Part shown: one piece after another, positions 1 through 8,877 of the stretch | Layout: the number at the start of each line of letters is the position of its first letter | Position numbering within the stretch: position 1 is the first letter of the stretch | Translations under genes and position numbers: made by a program | Notes under the pieces: generated by a model | Told to the model about the DNA's origin: nothing | Databases searched by the model: none | The model's input: the letters and a program-made list of their open reading frames with translations, nothing else | Assembly: GCF_003234085.1 (NCBI RefSeq) | Contig: NZ_QKSD01000015.1 | Coordinates: 1 to 64,000, forward strand | DNA length: 64,000 bases | From: Curtobacterium sp. MCPF17_052 | Lineage (GTDB): Bacteria; Actinomycetota; Actinomycetes; Actinomycetales; Microbacteriaceae | Reading direction: 5' to 3'

Positions 1-29
1 GGGCCGGCGTCTACACCGTCCGATCGTCG

Positions 30-82
30 AGGTCGCTCGAACTGCCGGCAGGCCGAGCGGCGTGCGGCACAAATCGCGACCT
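30..82. repeat. REP-like inverted repeat, copy A
   Basis: Imperfect hairpin with left arm AGGTCGCTCGAACTGCCG and right arm GCGGCACAAATCGCGACCT. The same design (GGTCGC...CGAA.TGC...GCGACCT) recurs at 1193-1248 and 1333-1386, so it is probably a dispersed palindromic repeat. Bases 1-248 show no convincing gene. Confidence 0.5.
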
Positions 83-248
83 GGGTGCTCGGGCTGCGGC
101 GCGTCTCGCGACCTCGGGAACCCTCGATCGCGCGGCTCGCGAGTGCGCGACTTGCAGGCTCCTGCACTGGAGGCTTGCATCACCTCGTTCTCCACAGGGA
201 ACGGGAGTCGTCGGCTCGGTCCGCCGCCGCGTTCCCGAGACTGTCGAG

Positions 249-1154
249 ATGGTGCAGCCACGACCCCTTCCGAGCCCGTTCGACGCGCAGCCCTTCCGGG
301 TTCGCGACGCGCTGTCGTCGGGCCTCGACCCAGGACGACTTCGCCGCCGCGATCTGCAACGACCCGTCCACGGGGTCCGCGTCGGGCGCGGGTACGAGGG
401 GACGCTGGTGGACGCGCTCTCACTCGTCCTGGGAACCGACCAGTTCTTCAGCCACTCCACGGCGGCGCGCCTCTGGGGAGCACCGCTGCCCGGGCGGGAA
501 CAGGATCGGAACCACGTCTCCACGGCTGGCCGCGGTCCGCTGATGCGCCGCCCGGGCGTGACCGGCCACCGGGCCCGAGCGGACGCCCCGATGACCACGG
601 TCCGAGGAGTCCGGTGCAGCACCCCGGAACAGGCCTGGTGGGAGTGCGCTTCCGTGCTCGGGCTCCGTGATCTGGTCGCGGTCGGTGACCACCTCGTCGG
701 GAGGAGCGCTCTGACCACCATCGACGGGCTCGCCGCATCGATCCGTCCGGGGCACCGTCACGTCCGCGTGGCCCGAGCCGCCATCGAACTCGTCCGCGTC
801 GGGTCGGAGTCAGCGATGGAGACGTGGTTCCGGCTCGCCTTGGTCGACGCCGGATTCCCGGAGCCGGTGCTCAACATCGACGTCGAGGACCCTTCTGGGA
901 CGTTCCTCGGTCGTGTGGACATGGCTTGGCCCGAGTACCGGATCGCCTTCGAGTACGACGGTGACCACCATCGTGACCGCGAAGTGTTCCAGCACGATCA
1001 ACGGCGAGACAACGGTTTCGTCGTCAACGGATGGCTCGTCGTGCATGCCACTGCCCTCGACGCGTCTCGTCCGGCGCTGGTCTTCGAGCGACTCCGCCAG
1101 GCGTTCGCGATCCGGCGAAGCAGTCCCGCGCGCAGCTCGGCGTCGGCTCAGTGA
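249..1154 (+). CDS. DUF559-type (Vsr-like nuclease fold) protein
   Basis: A protein of 301 aa. The C-terminal third has the pattern of DUF559 or very-short-patch-repair-like nuclease folds: an acidic GRVDMAWPEYRIAFEYDG block near residues 220-238, then DHHRDREVFQHDQRRDN and a hydrophobic strand WLVVHAT. The N-terminal half, with a winged-helix-like RLRRRDLQRPVHGVRVG stretch, resembles AbiEi-type antitoxin-like proteins that actinobacteria often fuse to such domains. Function is unproven; a DNA-related or toxin-antitoxin-related role is the usual guess. It converges on the histidine kinase gene with REP-like hairpins between them. The ATG at 249 gives the full domain; a shorter start is possible. 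Confidence 0.7.
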   Translation: MVQPRPLPSPFDAQPFRVRDALSSGLDPGRLRRRDLQRPVHGVRVGRGYEGTLVDALSLVLGTDQFFSHSTAARLWGAPLPGREQDRNHVSTAGRGPLMRRPGVTGHRARADAPMTTVRGVRCSTPEQAWWECASVLGLRDLVAVGDHLVGRSALTTIDGLAASIRPGHRHVRVARAAIELVRVGSESAMETWFRLALVDAGFPEPVLNIDVEDPSGTFLGRVDMAWPEYRIAFEYDGDHHRDREVFQHDQRRDNGFVVNGWLVVHATALDASRPALVFERLRQAFAIRRSSPARSSASAQ

Positions 1155-1192
1155 GTCGACTTCCCTGCGACGCGGGGGCGGTCCGGCTCGCC

Positions 1193-1248
1193 GAGGTCGC
1201 ACGAAGTGCTGACCGAGACGGGCGCCGGCGGCAGTTCCGGCGACCTGG
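1193..1248. repeat. REP-like inverted repeat, copy B
   Basis: Hairpin with left arm AGGTCGCACGAAGTGCT and right arm GGCAGTTCCGGCGACCT, in the gap between two convergent genes, where it could also terminate transcription. Confidence 0.5.
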
Positions 1249-1332
1249 ACGGCGGGCGCCGGGAGAGCCTCCCGGCCGGGGAGCAGTCACGCTCCCCGCG
1301 AGGTCGCTCAACATGCCGTCAGGTCGATGTCG

Positions 1333-1386
1333 GGGTCGCACGAAGTGCTGCCCGGGACGAGCGAGGGCGGCAGTTCGTGCGACCTC
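1333..1386. repeat. REP-like inverted repeat, copy C
   Basis: The best-paired copy: GGTCGCACGAAGTGCTGCCC against GGGCGGCAGTTCGTGCGACC with a short loop. It lies just downstream of the histidine kinase stop and probably serves as its terminator. Confidence 0.55.
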
Positions 1387-1406
1387 GGGACGCGCGCCGC
1401 CTCAGG

Positions 1407-3110
1407 TCAGGAGAGCGTGGCGGGAGCGCCCTCGCGCGGCAGCAGCGGGAGCCACACGCGGAAGGTGGCGCCGCCGCCCGGGGTGTCGAACACCTCGACG
1501 GACCCGTGGTGCGCATGCACGATGCCCGACACGATCGCGAGCCCGAGGCCCGATCCGCCGGTGTCCCGTGCGCGGCTGGTGTCGGCTCGCCAGAAGCGCT
1601 GGAAGATCTTCTCCCGCAGCTGCGGGGGGATGCCCTCGCCGTGGTCGATCACGTCAATGTGCGCCATCTCGCGCTCGTCGTCCACGCCGATGCCGATCTC
1701 GATCGGGTCGTCGTGCTCGGTGAACCGCATGGCGTTGCCCATCAGGTTCGTCACGATCTGCCGGACCTTGTTCTCCTCCGCCAGGACGATCGGCGGCCGC
1801 TTGGGGAGCACGATCGTCGGCAGGGGCGTCGTCTCGTCGGTCGGGTTCTTCGTGTCGAGGCTCATCGCCCGGGTGCGACGAGCGCGGAGACGCGCGATCG
1901 TCTGCCGCGAGAACGCGATCGGCCCGGTGGTGTTGAGCGACGGGGACGCGGGGGCGGCCGGGCTGCCGGAACCGTCGGCCGCGGCTCCGAAGGAACTCAT
2001 CGGCCGCACGGCCTGCGGCACGTTCTCCCCGGTCAGGGCGTCCTCGACCAGGACCTGGATCTCGCGGTCCGGGTTGGAGGCCATCGTGTCGAGCGCGGAG
2101 TCACGGGCGATGGTGACGAGGTCGACCGGTCCGAGTTCGAGCGGCTTCGACTCGTCGATGCGGGCCAGCTGCAGCAGGTCCTGCACCAGGAGGCCCATGC
2201 GCTTGGCCTCTTTCTCGATGCGGTCCATCGCCTGCGCGACGTCCTCTTCCTTGCGCAGCGCCCCCATGCGGTAGAGCTCGGCGTACCCGCGGAGGGACAC
2301 CAGCGGCGTCCGGAGTTCGTGTGAGGCGTCGCCGACGAACCGGCGCATCTGGTCGATCGTGCGCTCACGGTCCTCGAACGCGTCGTCGATCCGCTCGAGC
2401 ATCGCGTTCAGGGACCGGTTGAGCCGGCCGACCTCGGTGTTCGGGGTGTCCGCGTCGAGGCGCTGGTTGAAGTCACCGGCTGCGAAGCGAGCGGCGGTGT
2501 CCTCGACGTTGCGCAGTGGGTCGAACGTGGCGGTGACGAGGAGGCGCGTGAGCATCGCCCCGAGCAGGATCACCGAGATGCCGAACAGCAGGAAGATGAC
2601 GGTGAACTGCCCGATGGTCTGGTCGGTACCGGCGCTGGAGACCGCGACGAGGACGTACCCGGTCTCGGTGGCCCCGGTGGAGAGGTTCTGCAGGTTCGCG
2701 GGGATGACCTGGGCACGCCACTCGTGGTTGTGCTGCTTGTCGTACAGGCTGAAGGGGGCCGCCGTGGAGGCCGCCGACGAGAAGCGGACGTGTGAGACGT
2801 CCGGCTGCGACGGCGACTGCGTGTCGCAGATCTGTTCGCCGCCGCCGTCGTACGCGGCGACGTAGGAGCTCTTCTCGAGCACCATCGACAGCTTGCAGTA
2901 CTGCTCGCCGTCGCTGACGTTCTGGCCTTCGAGCTGGGAGCTCGTGGTCGTCACCTGGGTGTCGAGTTGCCGCATCAGGTACGTGCTGAGCACCGTCATC
3001 GTGCCGAGCCCGGCGACGAGCAGGCCGAGCGCGACCAGGAGGACGGTGATCCCGGTGATCTTGGTGCGGAGGGAGATCGCGTCCCACCAGTGAGTCATTC
3101 GCGCGTGCAT
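1407..3110 (-). CDS. sensor histidine kinase
   Basis: A 567-aa membrane sensor kinase of the TcrY/TrcS type. Order of parts: TM1 near residues 17-45, an extracytoplasmic sensor of about 125 residues, TM2 near 165-195, HAMP (TFDPLRNVEDTAARFAAGDF), the HisKA H-box FVGDASHELRTPLVSLRGY, an N box NLMGNAMRFT, G1 DHGEGIPPQL and G2 TGGSGLGLAIV. An insert of roughly 75 low-complexity residues, rich in Pro, Ser, Thr and Arg, sits between the dimerisation helices and the N box, so this kinase is longer than usual. It follows the response regulator 65 bp downstream on the same strand and is almost certainly its partner. The signal is unknown. Confidence 0.93.
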   Translation of the reverse strand: MHARMTHWWDAISLRTKITGITVLLVALGLLVAGLGTMTVLSTYLMRQLDTQVTTTSSQLEGQNVSDGEQYCKLSMVLEKSSYVAAYDGGGEQICDTQSPSQPDVSHVRFSSAASTAAPFSLYDKQHNHEWRAQVIPANLQNLSTGATETGYVLVAVSSAGTDQTIGQFTVIFLLFGISVILLGAMLTRLLVTATFDPLRNVEDTAARFAAGDFNQRLDADTPNTEVGRLNRSLNAMLERIDDAFEDRERTIDQMRRFVGDASHELRTPLVSLRGYAELYRMGALRKEEDVAQAMDRIEKEAKRMGLLVQDLLQLARIDESKPLELGPVDLVTIARDSALDTMASNPDREIQVLVEDALTGENVPQAVRPMSSFGAAADGSGSPAAPASPSLNTTGPIAFSRQTIARLRARRTRAMSLDTKNPTDETTPLPTIVLPKRPPIVLAEENKVRQIVTNLMGNAMRFTEHDDPIEIGIGVDDEREMAHIDVIDHGEGIPPQLREKIFQRFWRADTSRARDTGGSGLGLAIVSGIVHAHHGSVEVFDTPGGGATFRVWLPLLPREGAPATLS

Positions 3111-3128
3111 GCTTCCCCAACACTAAGC

Positions 3129-3159
3129 GGCGGCCGTCGGGGAGAACCCGACGACCGCC
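3129..3159. terminator. intercistronic hairpin
   Basis: GGCGGCCGTCGGG pairs with CCCGACGACCGCC (one mismatch) between the response regulator stop and the kinase start. It may partly terminate transcription or stabilise the regulator mRNA. Confidence 0.5.
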
Positions 3160-3175
3160 GACAGTCAGCTGTGAC

Positions 3176-3871
3176 TCAGGAGGCCTTGGACGCCTTGAGC
3201 ATGTAGCCGAAGCCACGCTTGGTCTGGATGATCGGCTCGGCCGAGTACTGGTCGAGCTTCCGACGGAGGTAGGAGATGTAGGACTCCACGATGCCGGCGT
3301 CGCCGTTGAAGTCGTACTCCCACACGTGGTCGAGGATCTGCGCCTTCGACAGCACACGGTTCGGGTTGAGCATGAGGTAGCGCAGCAGCTTGAACTCGGT
3401 GGGGGAGAGTTCGATCTGCGCCTCGCCGATGGTGACCTCGTGCGTGTCCTGGTCCATCGTGAGCTCGCCGGCGCGGATGATCGCGTCTTCCTCGTCGTTC
3501 ATCGTGCGACGCAGGATCGCCTTGATGCGGGCGACGATCTCGTCGAGGGAGAACGGCTTCGTCACGTAGTCGTCACCGCCGACCGTGAGGCCGGTGATCT
3601 TGTCCTCGGTGTCGTCCTTCGCCGTGAGGAAGAGGATCGGCGAGGTGTAGCCCGAGGAACGGAGGCGCTTGGTGACGCCGAAGCCGTTCATGTCGGGGAG
3701 CATGACGTCGAGGATGATGAGGTCCGGCTCCTCTTCGAGCACGGCGGAGATCGCCTGTGCCCCGTTCCCGACCGCCCGCACCGCGAAACCGGCGAAGCGA
3801 AGCGAGGTCGTGAGGAGATCGCGGATGTTCGGCTCGTCGTCGACGATGAGGATCTTGGGTCCGTCGGTCAT
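3176..3871 (-). CDS. OmpR/PhoB-family response regulator
   Basis: A 231-aa two-component regulator. The receiver domain (1-120) shows the acidic pair DDE, the phospho-acceptor in LIILDVMLPDMNG, the conserved Thr/Ser in LFLTAKD and the Lys of YVTKPFS. The C-terminal winged helix (about 135-228) has the OmpR pattern, with LSPTEFKLLRYLMLNPNRVL, the recognition helix VESYISYLRRKLD and the final wing KRGFGYMLK. It is the first gene of a two-gene unit with the histidine kinase. The family resembles mycobacterial TcrX/TrcR/PhoP regulators; the target genes cannot be read from this window. Confidence 0.95.
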   Translation of the reverse strand: MTDGPKILIVDDEPNIRDLLTTSLRFAGFAVRAVGNGAQAISAVLEEEPDLIILDVMLPDMNGFGVTKRLRSSGYTSPILFLTAKDDTEDKITGLTVGGDDYVTKPFSLDEIVARIKAILRRTMNDEEDAIIRAGELTMDQDTHEVTIGEAQIELSPTEFKLLRYLMLNPNRVLSKAQILDHVWEYDFNGDAGIVESYISYLRRKLDQYSAEPIIQTKRGFGYMLKASKAS

Positions 3872-3936
3872 GTGACCATCATCTGGCTGTTCCCTGGCCG
3901 ATTCCTGGGAGCCGTTCGTGTGTCGGCTAGGCGTCG

Positions 3937-5634
3937 TCAGGCGACGGGCGCCGCCAGCTGGTCAGCGTCGAGGATCGTGTACGAGTACCCCTGCTCGGCG
4001 AGGAACCGCTGTCGGTTCTGCGCGAAGTCCTGGTCAACGGTGTCGCGGGTGACGAGCGTGTAGAACGACGCCGGGACGCCGTCCTTGTTCGGCCGCAGCA
4101 GCCGCCCGAGTCGTTGGGCTTCCTCCTGGCGGGACCCGAACGAGCCCGACACCTGGATCGCCACCGTCGCGTCGGGCAGGTCGACCGAGAAGTTCGCGAC
4201 CTTCGAGACGACGAGCACGTCGATGCTGCCTTCGCGGAACGACTGGTAGAGCCGTTCACGTTCGTCGACCGGCGTCGCGCCGGTGATCTCGGCAGCGTCG
4301 AGTGACGCCGCGAGCTCGTCGAGCTGGTCGATGTACTGCCCGATCACCAGGATCTGCTCACCGCGGTGCTTCTCGATGAGGTCGCGGACGACGGGGGTCT
4401 TCGCCGGCGAGGTGGCCGCCAGCCGGTACCGTTCGTCGTCGCTCGACGCCGCGTACTCCAGACGGTCCTCGTGCGACAGGTCGATGCGGACCTCGTAGCA
4501 CTCCGCGGGGGAGATGTAGCCCTGCGCCTCGATCTCCTTCCACGGGGCGTCGTAGCGCTTCGGCCCGATCAGCGAGAACACGTCGCCTTCGCGCCCGTCC
4601 TCGCGCACGAGCGTCGCCGTCAGTCCGAGACGACGTCGGGCCTGGAGGTCCGCGGTCAGCTTGAAGACCGGCGCGGGCAGCAGGTGGACCTCGTCGTAGA
4701 CCACGAGACCCCAGTCGAGCGCGTCGAGGAGCGAGAGGTGGGTGTAGACGCCCTTCCGGCGGGCCGTGAGGATCTGGTAGGTCGCGATCGTGACCGGCCG
4801 GATCTCCTTGACGCTGCCGGAGTACTCGCCGATCTCGTCCTCGGTCAGGGTCGTGCGGCGGAGGAGCTCGGTCCGCCACTGGCGTGCCGACACGGTGTTC
4901 GTGACGAGGATGAGCGTTGTCGCCTTGACGGTCGCCATCGCCCCGGCGCCGACCAGCGTCTTGCCGGCGCCACAGGGCAGCACGACGACGCCGGAGCCCT
5001 GCTGGAAGAAGCTGTCCACCGCTTCGTGCTGGTACGGCCGGAGGTCCCACTCGGTGGTGTCGAGGTCGATCTGGTGCGGCTGCCCGGGCGTGTACCCGGC
5101 GAGGTCCTCGGCCGGCCACCCGATCTTCACGAGCTCCTGCTTCACCTGGCCGCGGGCCCACGCCTGCAACTCGACGGCGTTCTCGGAGCGTCGTTCGCCG
5201 AGGAGGGGCTGGATCCGCTTCGACCGCACGACTTCTGCGAGGACGGCCGGGTCGGATGCGGTGAGCACGAGCGCGGGCTGCTGCTCGAGTTCCTCGGTCG
5301 GGGAGTTCGCGATCACGGGGGCGTCTTCGCGCTCTTCCCGCCGGATGACGAGCCGCCCGTAGCGCGAGACGGTGTCCTCGATGTCGACCGTCACGCTCTG
5401 CGGCACCGGGAACTTCGCGAACCGTTCGAGCGTGTCGATCATCGACGCCGCGTCGTGCCCGGCAGCGCGCGCGTTCCACAACCCGAGCCGCGTGATGCGG
5501 TAGGTGTGCACGTGTTCCGGCGCCCGTTCGAGCTCGGCGAACACCGCCAGCGCGTGTCGGGCGTCCTCTGCCTGAGGGTGCGCGACCTCGAGCAGCACGG
5601 TGCGGTCACTCTGCACGATCAGCGGTCCGTTCAT
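3937..5634 (-). CDS. XPB/Ssl2-type DNA repair helicase
   Basis: A 565-aa superfamily 2 helicase of the bacterial XPB (ERCC3) family, a 3'-5' helicase group linked to nucleotide excision repair or transcription-coupled processes. An N-terminal XPB-like domain (1-180) is followed by the Walker A VVLPCGAGKTLVG, a DEVH box (VVYDEVHLLPAP), motif III LTATLVREDG, and motifs V-VI with FSVDLPDATVAI and QRLGRLLRPNKDG. The length is typical. It is read in the same direction as, and 58 bp downstream of, the helicase-associated protein, an arrangement that is common in Actinobacteria. Confidence 0.95.
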   Translation of the reverse strand: MNGPLIVQSDRTVLLEVAHPQAEDARHALAVFAELERAPEHVHTYRITRLGLWNARAAGHDAASMIDTLERFAKFPVPQSVTVDIEDTVSRYGRLVIRREEREDAPVIANSPTEELEQQPALVLTASDPAVLAEVVRSKRIQPLLGERRSENAVELQAWARGQVKQELVKIGWPAEDLAGYTPGQPHQIDLDTTEWDLRPYQHEAVDSFFQQGSGVVVLPCGAGKTLVGAGAMATVKATTLILVTNTVSARQWRTELLRRTTLTEDEIGEYSGSVKEIRPVTIATYQILTARRKGVYTHLSLLDALDWGLVVYDEVHLLPAPVFKLTADLQARRRLGLTATLVREDGREGDVFSLIGPKRYDAPWKEIEAQGYISPAECYEVRIDLSHEDRLEYAASSDDERYRLAATSPAKTPVVRDLIEKHRGEQILVIGQYIDQLDELAASLDAAEITGATPVDERERLYQSFREGSIDVLVVSKVANFSVDLPDATVAIQVSGSFGSRQEEAQRLGRLLRPNKDGVPASFYTLVTRDTVDQDFAQNRQRFLAEQGYSYTILDADQLAAPVA

Positions 5635-5692
5635 GACGGATCAGCCTAGGCGGCGCAGCTGGTGCATGACCCGGTTGTCCACAGCACGACCG

Positions 5693-7468
5693 TCAGGCGT
5701 CGCTCTCGATGCCGACGACGAGCGACAGCGGCAGGGTCCGTTCGACATCGACCGCGGTGTCCTTGCCGCGGACCCGACCGGCCGCGACCGAGGTCGGCAC
5801 GATCGAGAACGGCCGCTCCGATCCGTCCGGCATCCGCACGGTGATGCGGATCGGCGTCCGACCGCGCACCGCCATGTCGATCTGCCGTGCCATCCACTCC
5901 TGCTCCGGTTCCGCGTCGCCGCGTTCCGTCGTCAGTCGCAGGCGCTCCACGAGCGCACGTGCCGCCTGCTCCGGAGACCGGCTCGGTGCGCGTCGCCGGA
6001 CGGGAGGCCCGGATCGCGTCTCCGGGCGCGCCCCCGCTGCGAGCACGGCCGGGTACCGCTGGTCCTCGAGCGCGCTGGCCACGACGTGCGGCGGGTACTT
6101 CGTGACGAGGGTGGTCAGGTCGGGCCGCTCCCACGCCAGCTGGCGGAGCTCGGCGTCCACCCCGATGAGGTCGAGCTGCTCCGGTGTGCCGTGCAGCACG
6201 GACCCGAGGTCGCCTTCGCCGCGGTCCACCACGACGCTGCCGTCACGGGTCGCGACCTGGTCGATCAGGTAGGTGAGGGGCTGGGGGACCTCGGTCGCAC
6301 CGATGCGGGTGAACAGCGCCACCACGTCGTCACGGGTGCGGCCGTCGCGGAGTGCCCGGCGGATCGAGTCCTCGGAGACGCGGTACCGCGCCGCCAGGCC
6401 CGGGGCCTCGAGATCGGCGACGGCCCGGAGGTCGTCGTCGTCGGCCGGTGTGAGGGGCCCGGGTGCGATGACCGTGAGGTCCGGCTGCAGGTACACCCCG
6501 TCGACGGTGCCGGGCAGGTCGGCCGCGGCAGCGGTGCGTGCTGCCTCCGGGTCGTCCCCGAGCAGGACCCGGCCGGTGGAGGTCAGGCGGCCGTCGACCG
6601 CGAGCCCGAGGATCCGTGCCGTGCCGGCCGCGTCGAGCAGTGCGGCGTCGAGCCAGCGGGAACCGGCGGGGTAGGCCCACCGCCCCAGCGACACGAGGTC
6701 ACCGAGGTCGTCGTCGGCCAGGTCCAGGACCTCGGCGACGGCGGGGTCGAGCGCAGCACGCCAGTCGTGCACGACCGTCGCCCAGCGGTCCGGCCACGAC
6801 GACCGGAGCCAGGCGTGTCCGGCGTCCGAGACCTTCCACGACCCGTCCTCGGGATGCGCGGCACCGACGCGGTCGAGCAGTGCGAGTCGGTCCGACACCA
6901 CGGCGGCGTCCGCCCCGGTCCGCTCGCCGAGCTGTCGGGCGAGGGGGGCACCGATGCCGCCCTTCGCGAGTTCCCGCACGGAACCGGCATCGGCGGCGCG
7001 GAGGAGCTCGGCCAGCACCGTGAGGGTCTCGAAGGCGTGCTCGGCACCGGCAGCGCGGGACCGGTCGTCGTCAGCGACCGACTGGCGGTCCGAGGTGTCG
7101 GGGCGGGCGGGGGCCGGGCCTCCCGGAGCGTCCGTGACGAGTTCCGGGCGTGCGGCGAGTCGGGCGGCGACCGCGTCGTCCACCGCGCCCGTCCCGTCGG
7201 CGAGGCCGAGTGCGACCGCCGGTGCGAGGTCGTCCGGCGAGCCGCCGTCGCGGAGGGCGACGAGGGCCCGGCGAGGGAGCCGCTCGATCGCGGCGTCCAC
7301 CGCGTCGTCGGTCCGGAGTGCTTCGGCCAGGTCGAAGAAGTCCGCGATGTGCTGCGGACCGGACTCGCCGAGTGCGGCGGTCGGGAGGGCGCGTGCCAGA
7401 ACGAGTCGTTCGAGCGCGTCGTCCGGGAGCTCGCGCAGTCGTGCAGCGAGGTCCGTCGTGGTCGTCAT
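5693..7468 (-). CDS. helicase-associated domain protein
   Basis: A 591-aa protein of the actinobacterial helicase-associated (Helicase_C_3, XPB/Ssl2-like) family. I see no Walker motifs, so it is probably not an ATPase itself. The N-terminus (LAARLRELPDDALERLVLA) and the middle block with VYLQPDLTVIAPGPLTP and the VSEDSIRRAL helix are typical of the family. The C-terminal segment (MARQIDMAVRGRTPIRITV) resembles a small WYL/Sm-like barrel. Its place directly upstream of the XPB helicase suggests that it regulates or recruits the helicase; that is inference. Confidence 0.85.
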   Translation of the reverse strand: MTTTTDLAARLRELPDDALERLVLARALPTAALGESGPQHIADFFDLAEALRTDDAVDAAIERLPRRALVALRDGGSPDDLAPAVALGLADGTGAVDDAVAARLAARPELVTDAPGGPAPARPDTSDRQSVADDDRSRAAGAEHAFETLTVLAELLRAADAGSVRELAKGGIGAPLARQLGERTGADAAVVSDRLALLDRVGAAHPEDGSWKVSDAGHAWLRSSWPDRWATVVHDWRAALDPAVAEVLDLADDDLGDLVSLGRWAYPAGSRWLDAALLDAAGTARILGLAVDGRLTSTGRVLLGDDPEAARTAAAADLPGTVDGVYLQPDLTVIAPGPLTPADDDDLRAVADLEAPGLAARYRVSEDSIRRALRDGRTRDDVVALFTRIGATEVPQPLTYLIDQVATRDGSVVVDRGEGDLGSVLHGTPEQLDLIGVDAELRQLAWERPDLTTLVTKYPPHVVASALEDQRYPAVLAAGARPETRSGPPVRRRAPSRSPEQAARALVERLRLTTERGDAEPEQEWMARQIDMAVRGRTPIRITVRMPDGSERPFSIVPTSVAAGRVRGKDTAVDVERTLPLSLVVGIESDA

Positions 7469-7496
7469 CGTCCTTCGCCGGCGTCCGGGGCGGACG

Positions 7497-7799
7497 TCAG
7501 CGCGCCTCTGCGCGGTGCTGCCGGGCCTTGCGCGTCCAGGTGATGACCAGGAGCGTGAGCATGAGCACGAACGCGATCGGCGGACCGAAGTAGACGACCC
7601 CGAGCGCGACCGGCCAGATGCCGTCGCCGGGGATCTGCTGCATCGTCAACCACCCGACGATCATGACGATGAAGCACGCCAGGATGAGGCAGACGATCCC
7701 ACCGACCATGAACGCGAGCGTGCGTTCGGTACGATTGAACGTCGCCGGGGGTTCCGCAGCAGTGCGGGGGTCCCCGGTGGATCGGGTCGGCTTGGCCAT
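7497..7799 (-). CDS. small two-TM membrane protein
   Basis: A 100-aa protein with a polar N-terminus and two hydrophobic helices, around FMVGGIVCLILACFIVMIVGW and VVYFGPPIAFVLMLTLLVI, ending in the basic tail RKARQHRAEAR. No named family recognised. It is divergent from the cold-shock gene (53 bp apart) and lies 28 bp upstream of the helicase-associated gene, so it may be co-transcribed with the latter. Confidence 0.75.
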   Translation of the reverse strand: MAKPTRSTGDPRTAAEPPATFNRTERTLAFMVGGIVCLILACFIVMIVGWLTMQQIPGDGIWPVALGVVYFGPPIAFVLMLTLLVITWTRKARQHRAEAR

Positions 7800-7852
7800 C
7801 GGCCCAGGATATCCGACGCACCGCGGCCGTCCATGTAACGAGGAGTCCCAGC

Positions 7853-8230
7853 ATGCCCACCGGCAAGGTCAAGTTCTACGACGACCAGAAGGGCTTCGGC
7901 TTCATCTCCGGAGACGACGGCGACCAGGTCTTCCTGCACGCCTCCTCCCTGCCCGACGGTGTGACCACGGTGAAGGCCGGCACCAAGCTCGAGTACGGGG
8001 TCGTGCAGGGCAAGAAGGGGACCCAGGCGCTGACCGTCCGGATCCTCGAAGCCCCGCAGTCCCTCGCCAAGATGACCCGGCGCTCCGCGGACGACATGGC
8101 CGTGATCGTCGAGGACCTCGTGAAGGAACTCGACCGGATCAGCGGCGACCTGAAGCGCGGCCGCTACCCGAAGAACGGTGAGCGCATCGCCACCATCCTG
8201 CGACACGTCGCCGACCAGTTGGACGCGTGA
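7853..8230 (+). CDS. cold-shock-domain protein with C-terminal extension
   Basis: 125 aa. The first 65 residues are a cold-shock domain: KVKFYDDQKGFGFI contains RNP1 (KGFGFI), and VFLHASSL contains RNP2. These domains bind single-stranded RNA or DNA. Unlike the 67-residue classical CspA, it has about 60 extra residues of helical, charged sequence (MTRRSADDMAVIVEDLVKEL...ILRHVADQLDA), a form frequent in Actinobacteria. The start follows an AACGAGGAGTCC ribosome site. The stop overlaps the next reading frame, so the two genes are translationally coupled. Confidence 0.93.
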   Translation: MPTGKVKFYDDQKGFGFISGDDGDQVFLHASSLPDGVTTVKAGTKLEYGVVQGKKGTQALTVRILEAPQSLAKMTRRSADDMAVIVEDLVKELDRISGDLKRGRYPKNGERIATILRHVADQLDA

Positions 8231-8232
8231 AC

Positions 8233-8796
<564 letters not shown>

Positions 8797-8877
8797 CCCC
8801 GCAGAACGCAATGAGGGCGGCAACTCGCAGCGGTACTCCGTTGCGTGTTGCCGCCCACGTTGCGTTTTGCGGAGGGG
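8797..8877. terminator. long bidirectional hairpin
   Basis: An inverted repeat of about 37 bp per arm (GCAGAACGCAATGAGGGCGG against CCGCCCACGTTGCGTTTTGC, then inner arms CAACTCGCAG and TTGCGTGTTG) lies exactly between the convergent DUF3027 and serC genes. It should terminate both. Confidence 0.8.
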
